Below, one piece after another: positions 32,868 through 44,085 of a stretch of DNA of 64,000 bases. This DNA is from Sabellastarte sp. h YS-2021 (lineage: Eukaryota > Annelida > Polychaeta > Sabellida > Sabellidae): assembly GCA_964017235.1 (NCBI GenBank), contig OZ024928.1, positions 558,001 through 622,000 of the forward strand. Reading direction: 5' to 3'. Made by a program: the position numbers and the translations under genes. The notes under the pieces are model-generated. The model was not told the DNA's origin. It did not search any database and worked only from the letters and a program-made list of their open reading frames with translations. Position 1 is the first letter of the stretch, and each line of letters starts with the position of its first letter.

Positions 32868-34870
32868 TCGGCCAATATAGCCAATGGCTGTGGATGCTAA
32901 CTCACAATCTTAACAGGAATTGAACTTTTTAAGTTTATCACACTCCTTACAGTGGTAATAAATTTAGACAAATTGCAAGATTAATTAAAGGACAAGTGAT
33001 ATGCTAAACTATGTATGAAGATTGGATATTTTTATCTCAGTAGATGGAAGCAGGTCACCATTGCTTAGACAGGGATTAAAATCAAGTTTTACATGTGTAA
33101 AATATTGTGGTGATCCGGGATTGTGGGGTTGCTATCCGGGGTTTAGCAGTCACCGAAGATAGGGGACCAGCTCGTAAAACATGAGTACAGGAAGTATGCA
33201 CTTTTTGGTTTGAATTTGACCACACAACAAGTGTTTCTAGAAAATCTATCAAAGAGCGATCTGGGCTGTGTTCCCTACAGTCCAGGCTTATATAAAACGT
33301 CTGATAAGATGAAGTACGTGTACAACTATGTGCACAGAGTTCAAGTCCTGTTATAAAGCAGGGGAAGTGGCAGTTTTATTTTACTGGTACCAGAAGTAAA
33401 CTGGAGTGGATTTGTGTCCTATTTACGATTGGTATCCATATTGTCACTTTGAAAATATTATGTACCAGAGCTGATAGTAATTGGAAATATATTTAACTGA
33501 TTTGATTAGCGAAATTTCCACATATTAAATTACTGTGATTTGCGGTAATTCACACATTAAATTACCGTGATTTGGTAGTTTTAAATAGTGGAAAAACTCT
33601 GTTCATCAACTCTGTCAGTAGCATATATTTATCATATGTGTGACATTTAATACTGAAGTTGAAAATACAGTAAGTTATTATTAAAATTCATACTTACTGT
33701 TTATTTATATCCATACTTTGGTGTGAATTTTTTGGAAAATAATTGGAAAAGTATTTACAGTGAGTAATATTGGAATATTTACTGTTATCATTGTAATTTA
33801 TATTCATGCTGATATAGTGTGAACTATTTCTAATTGAATTTATTCTGAATTACTGTTGTTGGCGGTTCAGGTTCTTTGAAAAAAAAAAAAGAATAAGTGT
33901 GGATTTTGACATTTCTCACTGTCACACATATAGCTACAGTGTGAATTCATTTTTTATTCATACTGTGTGTGTGAATTCTAATTATAATTCTAATAGCACT
34001 TTTATAACGCTTAATCTCTGTCAAAAGAAAAAACTCTAAGGCGCATCACACAAAAACATTGTTCAATATTCATAAACCAGAGACATTGCAGGGGTCAGCA
34101 CCGCGGAGAAAGCAGGAGGAGATTGGAAATTTAGGGTGGATATGCTTTTCCAAAGAGGTATGACCTTCAACTTTGACCTGAATAAATTTAATTCCCATTT
34201 TGACAACTTTCTTTGTTGTACAAAAATTAAGCAAATTTTAAAAAAAATCACTTTTTGGTTGATTATGGTTGTATTGGTTTGTAACCATTCGGGCCATTAT
34301 TGATATTTGGTTACATTTTTTAACCGATTTTGAAATTTGGAAATTTATTGTTGCTCAAATTGCGAATTTTTGAAATTGATTTGCATGAAAATTGAAATCA
34401 GCTGATTCGTGCATCATATTTTGACAAAAAAAATTCTGATTAAAGTCAAGTTGCATGTGGACAGTTGACAAGTTTACAGGTCCCAGTTTGCAGGAAGGGA
34501 TAAGCAGTCAACTGATCAATGACTAGTTAAGTATACAAGTTGTTTTATTTACAATTCTGTTTACTTAAATCTTGACTATAAAATTTTTAGGCATTATGGT
34601 TATAGTCTAATGTAATTATTATTACTTAATTATTGACTTTGAACAATATTACAACTTTGTAATTTTATTTCGAAAATAAAGTTTTGAAAAGTAACTGACT
34701 TATTTTATCGAGTTGCATTTGTGTAATAAGAAAATTTATTGTCAGTAAAACAAAATTCAACTTGTTATGTTGCATTGTATGTAATACATATATTAGATGA
34801 AATAAAGTTGAAAAAAATAAACAAATTTTTATCTGTGTTCAAATTGGTTGAAGAAAGATAACAGATAAAA
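32868..34870. other. AT-rich region, possible remains of a 5' LTR
   Basis: No gene. Because a gag starts at 34880, an LTR and leader are expected somewhere here. AATAAAGTTTTGAAAAG near 34675 resembles an LTR polyadenylation signal. Without the second LTR the borders cannot be set, and I see no convincing primer-binding site. Confidence 0.35.
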
Positions 34871-34879
34871 AAAAACAAG

Positions 34880-36072
34880 ATGGCAGAAGCAAAGCTGTTC
34901 CACATTGAAACTGTTACAGTTGAAATGCTGAAGACGATCCATGGAATTGGAGATGTCAGAGCAGAAGCCATTATATCTGTCCGATCAAGATGCGGGGGTG
35001 TTATGACTGCTGAACAGTTTGCAGAAGTCGAGATTCCTGATAGTGTCAAGCAGGAGATTGTTTCCACAGGGATCATCCAGTTCAGTGATGGTGATGTCAG
35101 CTCGGGACAAGATGTCGTGCCATGTGATGGTCAAGTCCAGATGTCAAAGTTGTCACCAAAGTTGAAAGTTGATCCACAACAGGAAGTTGCGTTGCCACTG
35201 ACTGTTGAAACTCGTTTGGATCAGATGTCACAGAGACTGGACAACACAGTGAAGTCTTTGGATGAAATGAAAAAGGGAACTGAATCCATTGATCACAAAA
35301 TGTCTGATTTCATGAATAAGATACGTGGTGGGTTTCAGACCAAGTGTGAAGAAGCCATAAAGCCGGTCGCTGAAAAATGTGATGTGGTGGAATTAGAGCA
35401 GAAAGTTGATAAAAATCAAGATAATGTCCAGAGTAAAATCAGCGATATAAGGCAAGAAGTGGTACAACAGCTACATGACAGTTCAAAAAGTTCTGAAGAA
35501 AGTGCCAAAGTCAGAGAGTTAAATCCCGCCAGGAATACTGATGTTAAGCCCAAGGTACAGTTTGCTGACCAACAATCTATGGAGAACAAAATAGACCGAC
35601 TAGAAAAGACATTAAGTGACTTAGTTCGTGGACTGAATCGTTCTACAACCAGAACTCAGCAACCCAGTGTTAGTCAAATGGCTTGTTATGAGTGTGGGGA
35701 GAGAGGACATTTTTCACGTGATTGCCCAAGGGGGAGGTATTCACAAGTCCTAGATCTAATGGTGCCAGGTATTGGAATCATGATGGACCATATAACCGAA
35801 GTGATTATAACCCATATGATGATCCAGAAGGACGTGGCAGAAAACCACCAAGATATGGTTATAGTCCAAATAGATCCTCAAACAGTCCAGGCAGAAATAA
35901 CTACACTGGTAGAAGTGACCAATACTCCCAATTAGAGGTCAAGGTCCAATGAACAGCCAAGAAACTATCGGTCAAGTTCACCTGGACAATCTCCCAGTCG
36001 CAGTTTTAGAGATGTCAAAAATACACCACCTCGTGGTTACTCCAAGAAATCCAAGATGACCCCTTTAAACTG
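34880..36072 (+). pseudogene. LTR-retrotransposon gag with HhH motif and zinc knuckle
   Basis: The start is ATG at 34880 (MAEAKLFHIE) after an A-rich stretch. Residues about 13-50 (LKTIHGIGDVRAEAIISVRS, then a Gly-Gly turn, then TAEQFAEVEI) look like a helix-hairpin-helix fold of the ComEA type, unusual in a gag. Residues 100-220 are charged and coiled-coil-like. A CCHC knuckle follows at about 270 (CYECGERGHFSRDC). The open frame runs to 35935, but the basic Arg/Ser/Tyr/Asn-rich tail lies in another frame from about 35735 (SNGARYWNHDGPYNRSDYNP, PRGYSKKSKM, stop near 36072). A one-base slip in the G run after CPRGR therefore breaks it. Gag packages RNA. The family is not certain: Ty3-like is most likely. 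Confidence 0.78.
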
Positions 36073-36078
36073 ATAAGG

Positions 36079-36365
36079 GGGGTGAGTGCCAACGCTGTTT
36101 CTCATAAACACCAGAAAGATGGTTCAACTCACCATTGTCACATTTGTAAGGGTAATAAGCAGAATTTAAGCACAATTATTCCATGCTCAATCAATGGATA
36201 TCCAACCAAAGCATTGCTGGATACAGGTGCAGAGGTTAGCTTATTGAGTTTTGATGTGTATGGGAAATTGCAAGAAAAGCCACCTTTGTCAGAAAAATAC
36301 AGGTAGACTGGTGTTGCCAAGAACATGAATGCATGGATGTTAAAGGGAGTTAAAGGTCATAGGAA
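36079..36365 (+). pseudogene. LTR-retrotransposon aspartic protease fragment
   Basis: Reading from about 36079, HHCHICKG precedes CSINGYPTKALLDTGAEVSL. LLDTGAE is the catalytic aspartate motif of retroviral-type proteases. A stop at 36306 is followed in frame by TGVAKNMNAWMLKG. No RT, RNase H or integrase follows; the element ends near 36365. It is the natural neighbour of the gag 5' of it. Confidence 0.75.
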
Positions 36366-38184
36366 GCATTTTTCACAAAAATTGTAAATTTAACTTAATT
36401 CAATAGACAAACACCCTATAAGAATGAAAATGTGGTTTATTTTAAGAAATATATGGTACAAGAGTCATAAATAGCATTAGAAAAAATATATATAACGAAG
36501 TGGAGTAAAAAGCCAACATATTGTTTTCCTCGTAGTAGATGATTGATGACGTCACAGGTTCATAGCGAAGTTCTGTTTAGTTAGACATATAATGTACATA
36601 TGTACAAACTAAAGGAAGAGAACATGTTTCTTCGAAGTTTTGCCGGGGCGGGGGGGGAAGCTCACTAGCCTTTATTTTTTCCATGTGCTGTTATTTTTCT
36701 CAAGTTTTACCTCATTTTTAACCACTAACAGTTCTAACAAACACATGAGAAATACTATAAGTATACTTGTCTTAGAATGCAGAAAGCGTGAACATCGGTA
36801 TGATATATTACCTTTTCCCATTTTTTTTCAAGGTTTTTAAACTGTGATGGGTAGTAGCCTTTCACAAGTTAGATATTTACATAAAACTAAAAATCTGTTG
36901 ATAAATTCAAAAGCTGTCATTAAAATGTACTGGATAATGTTTTTTTGCCTTTAATCACCGGTACTTCTATCAAGATAAGGTATGATGTAAAGTGAAATCA
37001 AAATATGAAATTTGTTTTCATTTGCATAAATCATTTATAAAAAAATCATGCTGTTGTAGTCAAATTCATTGAATTTTTTCGGAAAAAATCCTTAAAGTTC
37101 TAACTTTTATATTATCAGTTCATGAAATAATTCAGTATATAATGGGTTTTCCTTAATATAGTAGTTTAGTGCTTTAGGGTTAGGGGTTGGTTTAACCCTT
37201 GGTGTAGACAGATGTACATATGATGAATATCAAAGAATAAAGTCTTAATTAGCACATCAAATATCTTTCAAACATCAAAAATTGCCCAAACCTTAAACTC
37301 AAAGTTATTTTGCAGCTGTGAGGGAGCTTAAGGGAATCTTTTCCTGTAGGTTTTGTTCACAGTTTGTTACATCCACAACTTGAAAGATGCTTAGAATTGC
37401 ACAGTGTTTGAAATACTGTTGAAATATTGCCAAACTTGAAGTGAATATAATTCTGTTATTACTGAGAGTTTAAGGTCACCTTATTGTATGGCACATACCT
37501 GTTGCCAGTTACATATACATGCAAAATTTGAATAAAATTTCTGAAGTTATTTTCAGTATACTCCATGGAGAAAGAAAAAAACGTTAACTGGACGTAACTT
37601 TTTTATACGTGAGCGTTTAAGGTCACCTTAAAATAGGGCACACCTTCAAAACTAGTTACAATCACACCCAAAATTTGAATTGAATCCGTCAACCCATTTT
37701 TCAGATATGGTCCGGAAAAGAAAAACCTTAAACTCAAGATAAGTATGTTACTAGTGGGAGTTTTAAGGTCACCAAACTATACAGCACACCCTGAGAACTA
37801 GTTACATCCACATGCCAAATTTGAACTTAATCTAGCAAGCCATTTTTGAGATACTGTCCGGAATAGAAAGTGTGACAACAGATGACACCAACGACGACGA
37901 CAGACGACGACAATGCTGACGCCACAAAATGAGATCACGATGCAATCCCTATATGCCACGCAGCATAAATGCTGGTGACACAACAATCTTCACTTGAAAT
38001 ATTTTAATATACTATGTTTTGTTGTATTTTATTGAGCTAAAAGCCAGCAGAAGAGTTGTGGAATGAACTTTACTTTAATGTCTATTTGTGGTGAGAATGG
38101 TACATATATTTAGTGGCTCAACCAATAACAGGCTAAACTAAAACATGAAGCTTATAATCCTGAGATACAGGCATCTGGACTGAC
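36366..38184. other. Intron with decayed roughly 120-bp repeats
   Basis: No gene. Between about 37440 and 37870 a unit with GAGTTTAAGGTCACCTTA, GTTACAT-CACATGCCAAATTTG and GAGATACTGTCCGGAA recurs about three times, degenerate. The rest is AT-rich. Confidence 0.5.
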
Positions 38185-38298
38185 CTTAATTCTGATGAGA
38201 GTGTACAGCACCCAGCCGGCTAGTGGAAGAACATAGAGCACAATAGTGTGCTGATTGCATAGTGACAGACCACAGACAAACGCTCCACAGTAACTCAA
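38185..38298 (-). CDS. TMEM260: TMEM260-like gene, exon a (114 bp)
   Basis: The acceptor is CATGTTTTACAG|TTGAG and the donor is ATTAAG|GTCAGT. It has 38 codons in phase 0: [20 protein letters not shown], then [18 protein letters not shown]. The [18 protein letters not shown] block is a near match to vertebrate TMEM260. It holds a conserved loop and a transmembrane helix. It continues directly into exon b as in the human order. It is the most upstream exon visible. The earlier exons (with the N-terminal catalytic DS/GE region) must lie beyond 64000, because nothing TMEM260-like was found between 38300 and the right edge. The acceptor has been amplified into the 50-bp array next to it. Confidence 0.95.
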
Positions 38299-39105
38299 CT
38301 GTAAAACATGTAGCAATAAACAGTCATTATAAATACACAGTAACTCAACTGTAAAACATGTAGCAATAAACAGTCATTATAAATACACAGTAACTCAACT
38401 GTAAAACATGTACCAATAAACAGTCATTATAAATACACAGTAACTCAACTGTAAAACATGTACCAATAAACAGTCATTATAAATACACAGTAACTCAACT
38501 GTAAAACATGTACCAATAAACAGTCATTATAAATACACAGTAACTCAACTGTAAAACATGTAGCAATAAACAGTCATTATAAATACACAGTAACTCAACT
38601 GTAAAACATGTACCAATAAACAGTCATTATAAATACACAGTAACTCAACTGTAAAACATGTACCAATAAACAGTCATTATAAATACACAGTAACTCAACT
38701 GTAAAACATGTACCAATAAACAGTCATTATAAATACACAGTAACTCAACTGTAAAACATGTACCAATAAACAGTCATTATAAATACACAGTAACTCAACT
38801 GTAAAACATGTACCAATAAACAGTCATTATAAATACACAGTAACTCAACTGTAAAACATGTACCAATAAACAGTCATTATAAATACACAGTAACTCAACT
38901 GTAAAACATGTACCAATAAACAGTCATTATAAATACACAGTAACTCAACTGTAAAACATGTACCAATAAACAGTCATTATAAATACACAGTAACTCAACT
39001 GTAAAACACATACCAATACACAGTCATTATATATACACAGTAACATTGTGAACACGTAAAATACCTAGTCAATGCATAGTCATTATAAACACACAGTAAC
39101 TGCTG
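38288..39105. repeat. 50-bp array grown from the exon a acceptor
   Basis: About 15 near-identical 50-bp units, CAGTAACTCAACTGTAAAAC, ATGTACCAATAAACAGTCAT, TATAAATACA, then two decayed ones. On the minus strand each unit is 39 bp of intron end (ATGTTTTACAG) plus the first 11 bp of exon a (TTGAGTTACTG). The first unit overlaps the true exon. The only regular variant is GTAGC or GTACC. Confidence 0.96.
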
Positions 39106-39655
39106 TAAACACATACAAGAATTCAGAGGAATTGTACTGTGTCACGAGCATTAGTTCTAGTCTGAAACAGATATTATTTGAAAGCACACACACATTTTGC
39201 TGGACTGACAGTTGACTGGCAGTATTGTTGCAGATCCAGACCATCTTTGAGAAACACCTAACCATGGTTACTTCACACTTTGTTGATAAATATAAGCCAG
39301 TTGTGATGTGAAGTTCTCGACTTATACACACACACAGAAAGACAAAGATATGTAGAATCATATGAAGCTTTCACTTGCCGAGCATTTTCTAGACGTCAGC
39401 ACTGAGCAGGAATTTCTATTATGTATCATTTTGGTGACTTACTTTTAGATGCTTGTCAAATTACCCTAGTAAGATAATGCATTGTGCAAGATAGTTCATC
39501 TCTATCCTGTCTGCCTCCTCCTTTTATGGAGGAAAGAAGGGCCTGCTATTGTCCACTATTTTGTTGGACAGAAAAAAAGTGAGTTCATTCTTTAATTATT
39601 TGGAGTGTAAAGTCACCTTACCCTACAGGGCTTCTTCAGGACTTTTCATACCCAT
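39106..39655. other. Nothing recognised
   Basis: Mixed sequence with a short CA/AC tract (39190, 39330). There is no gene. Confidence 0.5.
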
Positions 39656-40240
39656 AATATAAAAATAGCATCAGAGATGTTATAGCAGACATATAACAGT
39701 AGTGAAACAGTACAAAGACTGGGATACTTTCAGTGCATGTAAAGTCTAAATAATGTTTAAGTAGAGAAAATAATATCTAAGACAAAGAAAATGTATGTAA
39801 AGATAAAGTACTAAAACAAGACAATTCAATAGCAAGCTGAGAGCATTAATCAGCAAACTAAAAAAAATATGAAGCTAAAAAATTTATTAATTGGAGAATA
39901 GCTGTCACTGGAAATAGCACAATTATGTAAAAGTGCGTGTAACAATCAGTTGCAGCAATCCATATATCTTTGTCATAAGAGAAAGATATATCAAATATGG
40001 CAGGTGAACACACTTTGGCAGAGAAAAAAGGTCACACCATGATGCACACCTACACTCCCTAACCAATGTCCCTACCAAGTGTCAACCTTCTACACCTTAT
40101 GGAATCCAAGAAATAGCCCTGACAAGATTTTAAAATTCATGGTCACTGACAAGGTCAAAGGTCAAATCAAGGTCACACCATGATGTTCCACACCTACAAC
40201 CCCTAACCAATATCCCTACCCAATGGGTGAAAGCAATTTT
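39656..40240. repeat. AGGTCA-rich dispersed repeat, copy 4
   Basis: Head AAAAATAGCATCAGAGATG at 39661, AT-rich middle (AGCTGTCACTGGAAATAGCAC), GCAGGTGAACACACTTTGGC, then one full unit and part of another. A perfect AGGTCA-A-AGGTCA lies at 40152-40164. It breaks off at about 40225. Confidence 0.8.
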
Positions 40241-40639
40241 ACGACTCTAGAGTCAGTTAGAAAAATCGGGGGTCGGGAGACAAAAATTTAAAAAAAGTAT
40301 GCGAAAAAGTTCATCTCCCCGACTGGACGTAGTCCATCCCAGCTTGTCTTGATCAAGATCCCGACCTGACTTGGGGTCGGGGTGGTTTTCTCCAAGACAA
40401 AACGGGAAACTACCAAGACAGGCCGGAAACCGTTAACAGACAAGCCAAAATGATAAACTGACAGGACTGTAGCAGTTTCCTGACCAACCCTGACTGGACT
40501 GATTAATTTATGGAGTCGGGATCACGAGTTAGGATCAAACCAACACTAAACTAACCCCTTCTGGCTGCTATAACTCATCATTTCTCACTGCAAAGATGCC
40601 AGCTACACATAAGAGAGACTTTCTACAGAAGCGTAAGTT
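40241..40639. other. Unrecognised moderately GC-rich segment
   Basis: It contains the near-palindromic CCCGACCTGACTTGGGGTCGGG near 40370 and several GACAGGCCGGAAAC-like phrases. It may be an inserted short element, but I see no second copy in the window. Confidence 0.35.
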
Positions 40640-41870
40640 CTTTTTGTTTTTATTGAGTATAATATTTTGATTTTCATTATGATTCGCAGACACAAAAGGC
40701 AGAATCTGAACCCAGGACCAGCACCTGTCCTACAGCCAGCACCTTGACCACAGCCCCAACTACCACCCAAGAGAAGCCACAAAACCCCTGGGTCATGCCC
40801 TGGATCCTTCAAAGATAAGAAAGAGGATGCTATAGTACCCTCCTGGCCGACTTAATAAAGACTGATATCCCAGGTTACCAGAATTTTGTCAGGTTACCAC
40901 CTGTATTTTTTACCTCATTGAGTAATGTATACACCACCGCCTCAAGAAGTCAGTCACCAATTTTAGGAAGCCCTTACAAGTTAGATTGAAACTGGCAATA
41001 AAGATGAGACACCTGGCAGCAGGAGAAACCTACACATCCTTGCAGTAACACTGGCTGGTTGGCCGAACCACCATCTGTAAAATCATCCCAAAGTTCTGCT
41101 GGGCCATCCTTGATGAATTCAAGAAAGAGTATTTGACATACTCTACCAATCATGAAGACTGGAAAAAGGTGGAGAATTTCGGAAGCTCTTGGGGCACTAG
41201 ATGGGAAACATAATGCCACCAAGAAGTCAAAGAAATCTAGGAGTGAATATTACAATTACAAGGGCTTCTTTTCCCTGGTAAAGCTAGCTCTGGTTGACAC
41301 AGAATAGAGACTCCTCTGGGCAGATGTTACAAGTCCAGTGGATCTTCATCAGATGCACAAATATTTAACTGCAGGAAGAAGATCAAGGATGGCACTTTGG
41401 GCCTTCTGCCTCCTGAATCTCCGGGGGAGGGAGGGCCAGATTTGCACTCTTTCTTGCTGGGTGATGACGCCTTCGTCTTGTGCCATGGCTAGCGAATCCC
41501 TACAGCAGAAGACAGCTCACAAGGGAAGAGAAAACAGCACACTACAGGATCTCCAGAGGCAGGATGGTGGTGGGGAATGTGTTTGGAATTCTGGCAAGCA
41601 GACTCAGGGTCTTACTGGACACAATGGAGCAAAGGCCAAAGGTTGTCAGAGACATTGTCTCGGCATGTATTGTGCTGTGCAACATGCTGAGGACACACCA
41701 CGTTGGAACAGACAGGGCATCCACCCCAGCAGATGACATAGCATCCCCACAAAATGAACAGGTGGTGTATGTGCACGATGACAACTACAGAATCCCTTCA
41801 AGGGAAGCCATCAGCATCAACATCACCACCAAAATCAGCAAGACCTACTGAGACATTACTTCAATTGTCT
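40640..41870 (+). pseudogene. PIF/Harbinger transposase remnant, copy 2
   Basis: The plus strand in shifting frames gives KTDIPGYQNFVRLPPVFF near 40860, [20 protein letters not shown] near 41185 (DDE aspartate in DGKH), YYNYKGFFSLVKLALVDTE near 41250, GDDAFVLCHG near 41460, and an open stretch (41480-41851) with RREEKTAHYRISRGR-like sequence, VVGNVFGILASRLRVLLDTM, EQRPKVVRDIVSACIVLCNM and LRTHH. The last block is the typical C-terminal part of HARBI1-like nucleases. Stops and frameshifts rule out function. It is distinct in sequence from copy 1. Confidence 0.8.
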
Positions 41871-42129
41871 TGATGCAGTGGCTGGGCAGGAGGACAGGAT
41901 CTGAGATGTGACAAGGAAATACCCTGGAGACAAAAGAACCTAGAATCTATCAGTCCCTTTCAGGACTACTCAATTATTCCAAGAATTTTTATTTAAGCTG
42001 GTGCTGCACCAATTTCCGACAAATTTGCCAAAAAATCCAATACATTTCCAACAAATTTCAAACCAGTCCCATAATACTGTTGAACAAGTATTCTGACGCA
42101 TGCAATTATCTCCCACCGTATAAATTAGA
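41871..42129. other. Nothing recognised
   Basis: Short non-coding stretch between the Harbinger remnant and the next tandem repeat. Confidence 0.5.
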
Positions 42130-42955
42130 CGTACTAAAGATAGTAGAATATAGATTTTCTTGTGAGATGGAGGAACATGTAGAAGTGACAATAAGCAAGA
42201 GGCACTTTAATGTTTGATTGCAATACTTTCAAAGATAAAAGGCATTTAGTCATTTTAGTAGCCATTACTCTGAAATGCAAAGAGCTACAGTTCCGCAACT
42301 TTTCTATGTAGTAGATCATCCAAAAGTAGGTGAAAGACTTATTTAGAAGAAATTGCCTATCTGTAACACTTTTACAATTAAAAGACATTTACTCGTTTTA
42401 GCGGGTATGACTCAGCTATGCAAAGAGCTATGGATGTGCAACTTCACTATGTGGTAGATCACCCAAAAGGTGAATGAGCTACTTAAGTACCCGTGAAAAT
42501 AACCACTTCTACAGTATTCAGAAGAAATTGCCTATCTGTAACACTTTTAGAGATAAAAGACTTATTTGGAAGAAATTGCCTATCTAAAATACTTTTAGAG
42601 ATAAAAGCTATTTACTCATTTAAGGAGCTATTACTCAGCTATGGAAATAGCTACAGTTGTGCAACTTCAATTTGTGGTAAATCACCCAAAAGTAGGGTGA
42701 ATGACTTATTTAGAAGAAATTGTCCATGTGCAACACTTTTAGAGATAAAAGGTACATCACCCAAAAGTAGGTAAATGACTTATTTAGAGGAAACTGTTTA
42801 TTTGCAATACTTTTACAGATAAAAGACATTTACTTATTTTAGTAGCTATGACTCAGCCATGTAAAGAGCTATAGATCTGCAACTTTAGTATGTGGCAGAT
42901 TATGTAAAAGTAGGTGAATGACTTATTTATCACCAAAATTACTCTATCTCGCACC
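42130..42955. repeat. About 120-bp tandem repeat (AAAGTAGGTGAATGAC family)
   Basis: Units contain AAAGTAGGTGAATGACTTAT, AGAAGAAATTGCC, ACTTTTAGAGATAAAAG and ACTCAGCTATG-AAAGAGCTA. It is the same family, at a distance, as the arrays at 57950-59130 and 61150-62335. Confidence 0.8.
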
Positions 42956-43625
42956 GTTGGCAAGATAATAAGTTTTTGCATTTTTACGCACAAATTCAAT
43001 ATGGCCGCCAAAAGTGGCGGGAAAACAATTTATGGGAAAAGTAGCCAGTAGACTCTACGGATACCCTGTGGGTCAAAAATTTTGTCAAAATTGCTCTATC
43101 TCGCTCCGTTTCCGAGATAAACACGTTTTTAGGTTTTACGCAGAAATTCAAGATGGCCACCAAAAGTGGCAGGAAAACAATTTTTGGGAAAAGTTGTAAG
43201 TAGAGTGTCCAAATACCCTGCTGGTCAAAAATTTCATCAAAATCGCTCTATCTCGCTCCGTTTCAGAGATAAACACGTTTTTGTATTTAATGCAAAAATT
43301 CAAGATGGCTGCCAAAAGTGGCAGGAAAACGATTTCTGGGAAAAGTCACCTGTACACTCTGCAGATACCCTGCGGGTCAAAAATTTCTTTGAAATCACTC
43401 TATCTCGCTCCGTTTCCGAGATAAACGCGCTTTTGCGTTTTACGCAGAAATTCAAGATGGCCACCAAAAGTGGCTGAAAACGATTTTTGGGAAAAGTCGC
43501 CAGTAGAGTCTCCAAATACCCTGCTGGTCAAAGATTTTGTCAAAGTCGCTCTATCTCACTCCGTTTAAGAGATGAACAAGTTTTTGCATTTAACGCAGAA
43601 ACTCAAGATGGCCGCCAAAAGTACT
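42956..43625. repeat. About 152-bp tandem repeat, 5 units (CTCTATCTCGCTCCG family)
   Basis: Units contain CAAGATGGCCGCCAAAAGTG, AATACCCTG-GGGTCAAA, CGCTCTATCTCGCTCCGTTT and GAGATAAACACGTTTTT at about 152-bp spacing. It is related to the roughly 170-bp units at 62345-63440. Confidence 0.85.
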
Positions 43626-43666
43626 ATGTGATAGAATATCAAAAACTAGATGAATAACATATTTGA

Positions 43667-43890
43667 TTTATTTATTTGGGGTTTTACGTCGCTTTCAACA
43701 CTATACATACCACGACGGGTAGTTGGAAGGGCAGAGGAAACCAGTACATAGAGTTCGCTAGGGTTGTGTACCGTAAACTGCCGACCAACGGCAAGCAACT
43801 ACCAGCTTTCCCACTTAAGGCCGTCACGGGGATCGAACCCCGGCCTCAGAGGTGGGAGGCGAGAGTGTTACCACTCTGCCACCATGGCCC
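43667..43890 (-). mobile_element. tRNA-headed SINE with 16-bp target-site duplication
   Basis: Identical flanks TGAATAACATATTTGA lie at 43651-43666 and 43891-43906. On the minus strand the head (from 43890) carries TGGCAGAGTGG (A box) and GGGGTTCGATCCCC (B box) of a tRNA. The tail ends AAAGCGACGTAAAACCCC followed by AAATAAATAAA repeats. The length is 224 bp. It inserted into a unit of the tandem family at 42130, so it is younger than that array. Confidence 0.93.
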
Positions 43891-43906
43891 TGAATAACAT
43901 ATTTGA

Positions 43907-44085
43907 AAAGAATTCCCTAACTTTAATACTTTTGAAGATATTTGACATTTACTTGTGTCATTATTTTGCTACAAATAAGAAAATAGCTATTACTCACTTA
44001 TGGCATGCAACAGAACCCCAAACTATATGCCATCTTATAGTTAAGGACAAAGTAGCTGAATATTACAAATTTAATAAGTATTAAC
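43907..44085. other. Tandem-family debris and outer end of DIRS C
   Basis: CAAATTTAATAAGTA at about 44066-44080 matches the tip of the type-2 terminus as predicted from the ICR of copy C. DIRS B starts directly after it. Confidence 0.55.

Noticed and set aside
28702-32900. Two overlapping 1,390-codon open frames that could be read as giant repetitive proteins
   Set aside because: They are a by-product of a 42-bp repeat with no stop in two frames. There is no start context, no domain and no codon signal. Kept only as a finding to exclude by experiment.
32868-34870. 5' LTR of the gag-protease element
   Set aside because: No second LTR exists to compare with and no convincing primer-binding site was found, so no borders are claimed.
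38288-39105. CRISPR-like array of regular repeats
   Set aside because: The units are contiguous with no variable spacers. The genome is eukaryotic and the unit derives from a splice acceptor.
40360-40390. Near-palindrome CCCGACCTGACTTGGGGTCGGG as an operator or attachment site
   Set aside because: Single occurrence in an unrecognised stretch with no partner gene.
43820-43890. tRNA gene on the minus strand
   Set aside because: A and B boxes are present, but the sequence continues into a SINE body and tail with a target duplication, so it is a SINE head.
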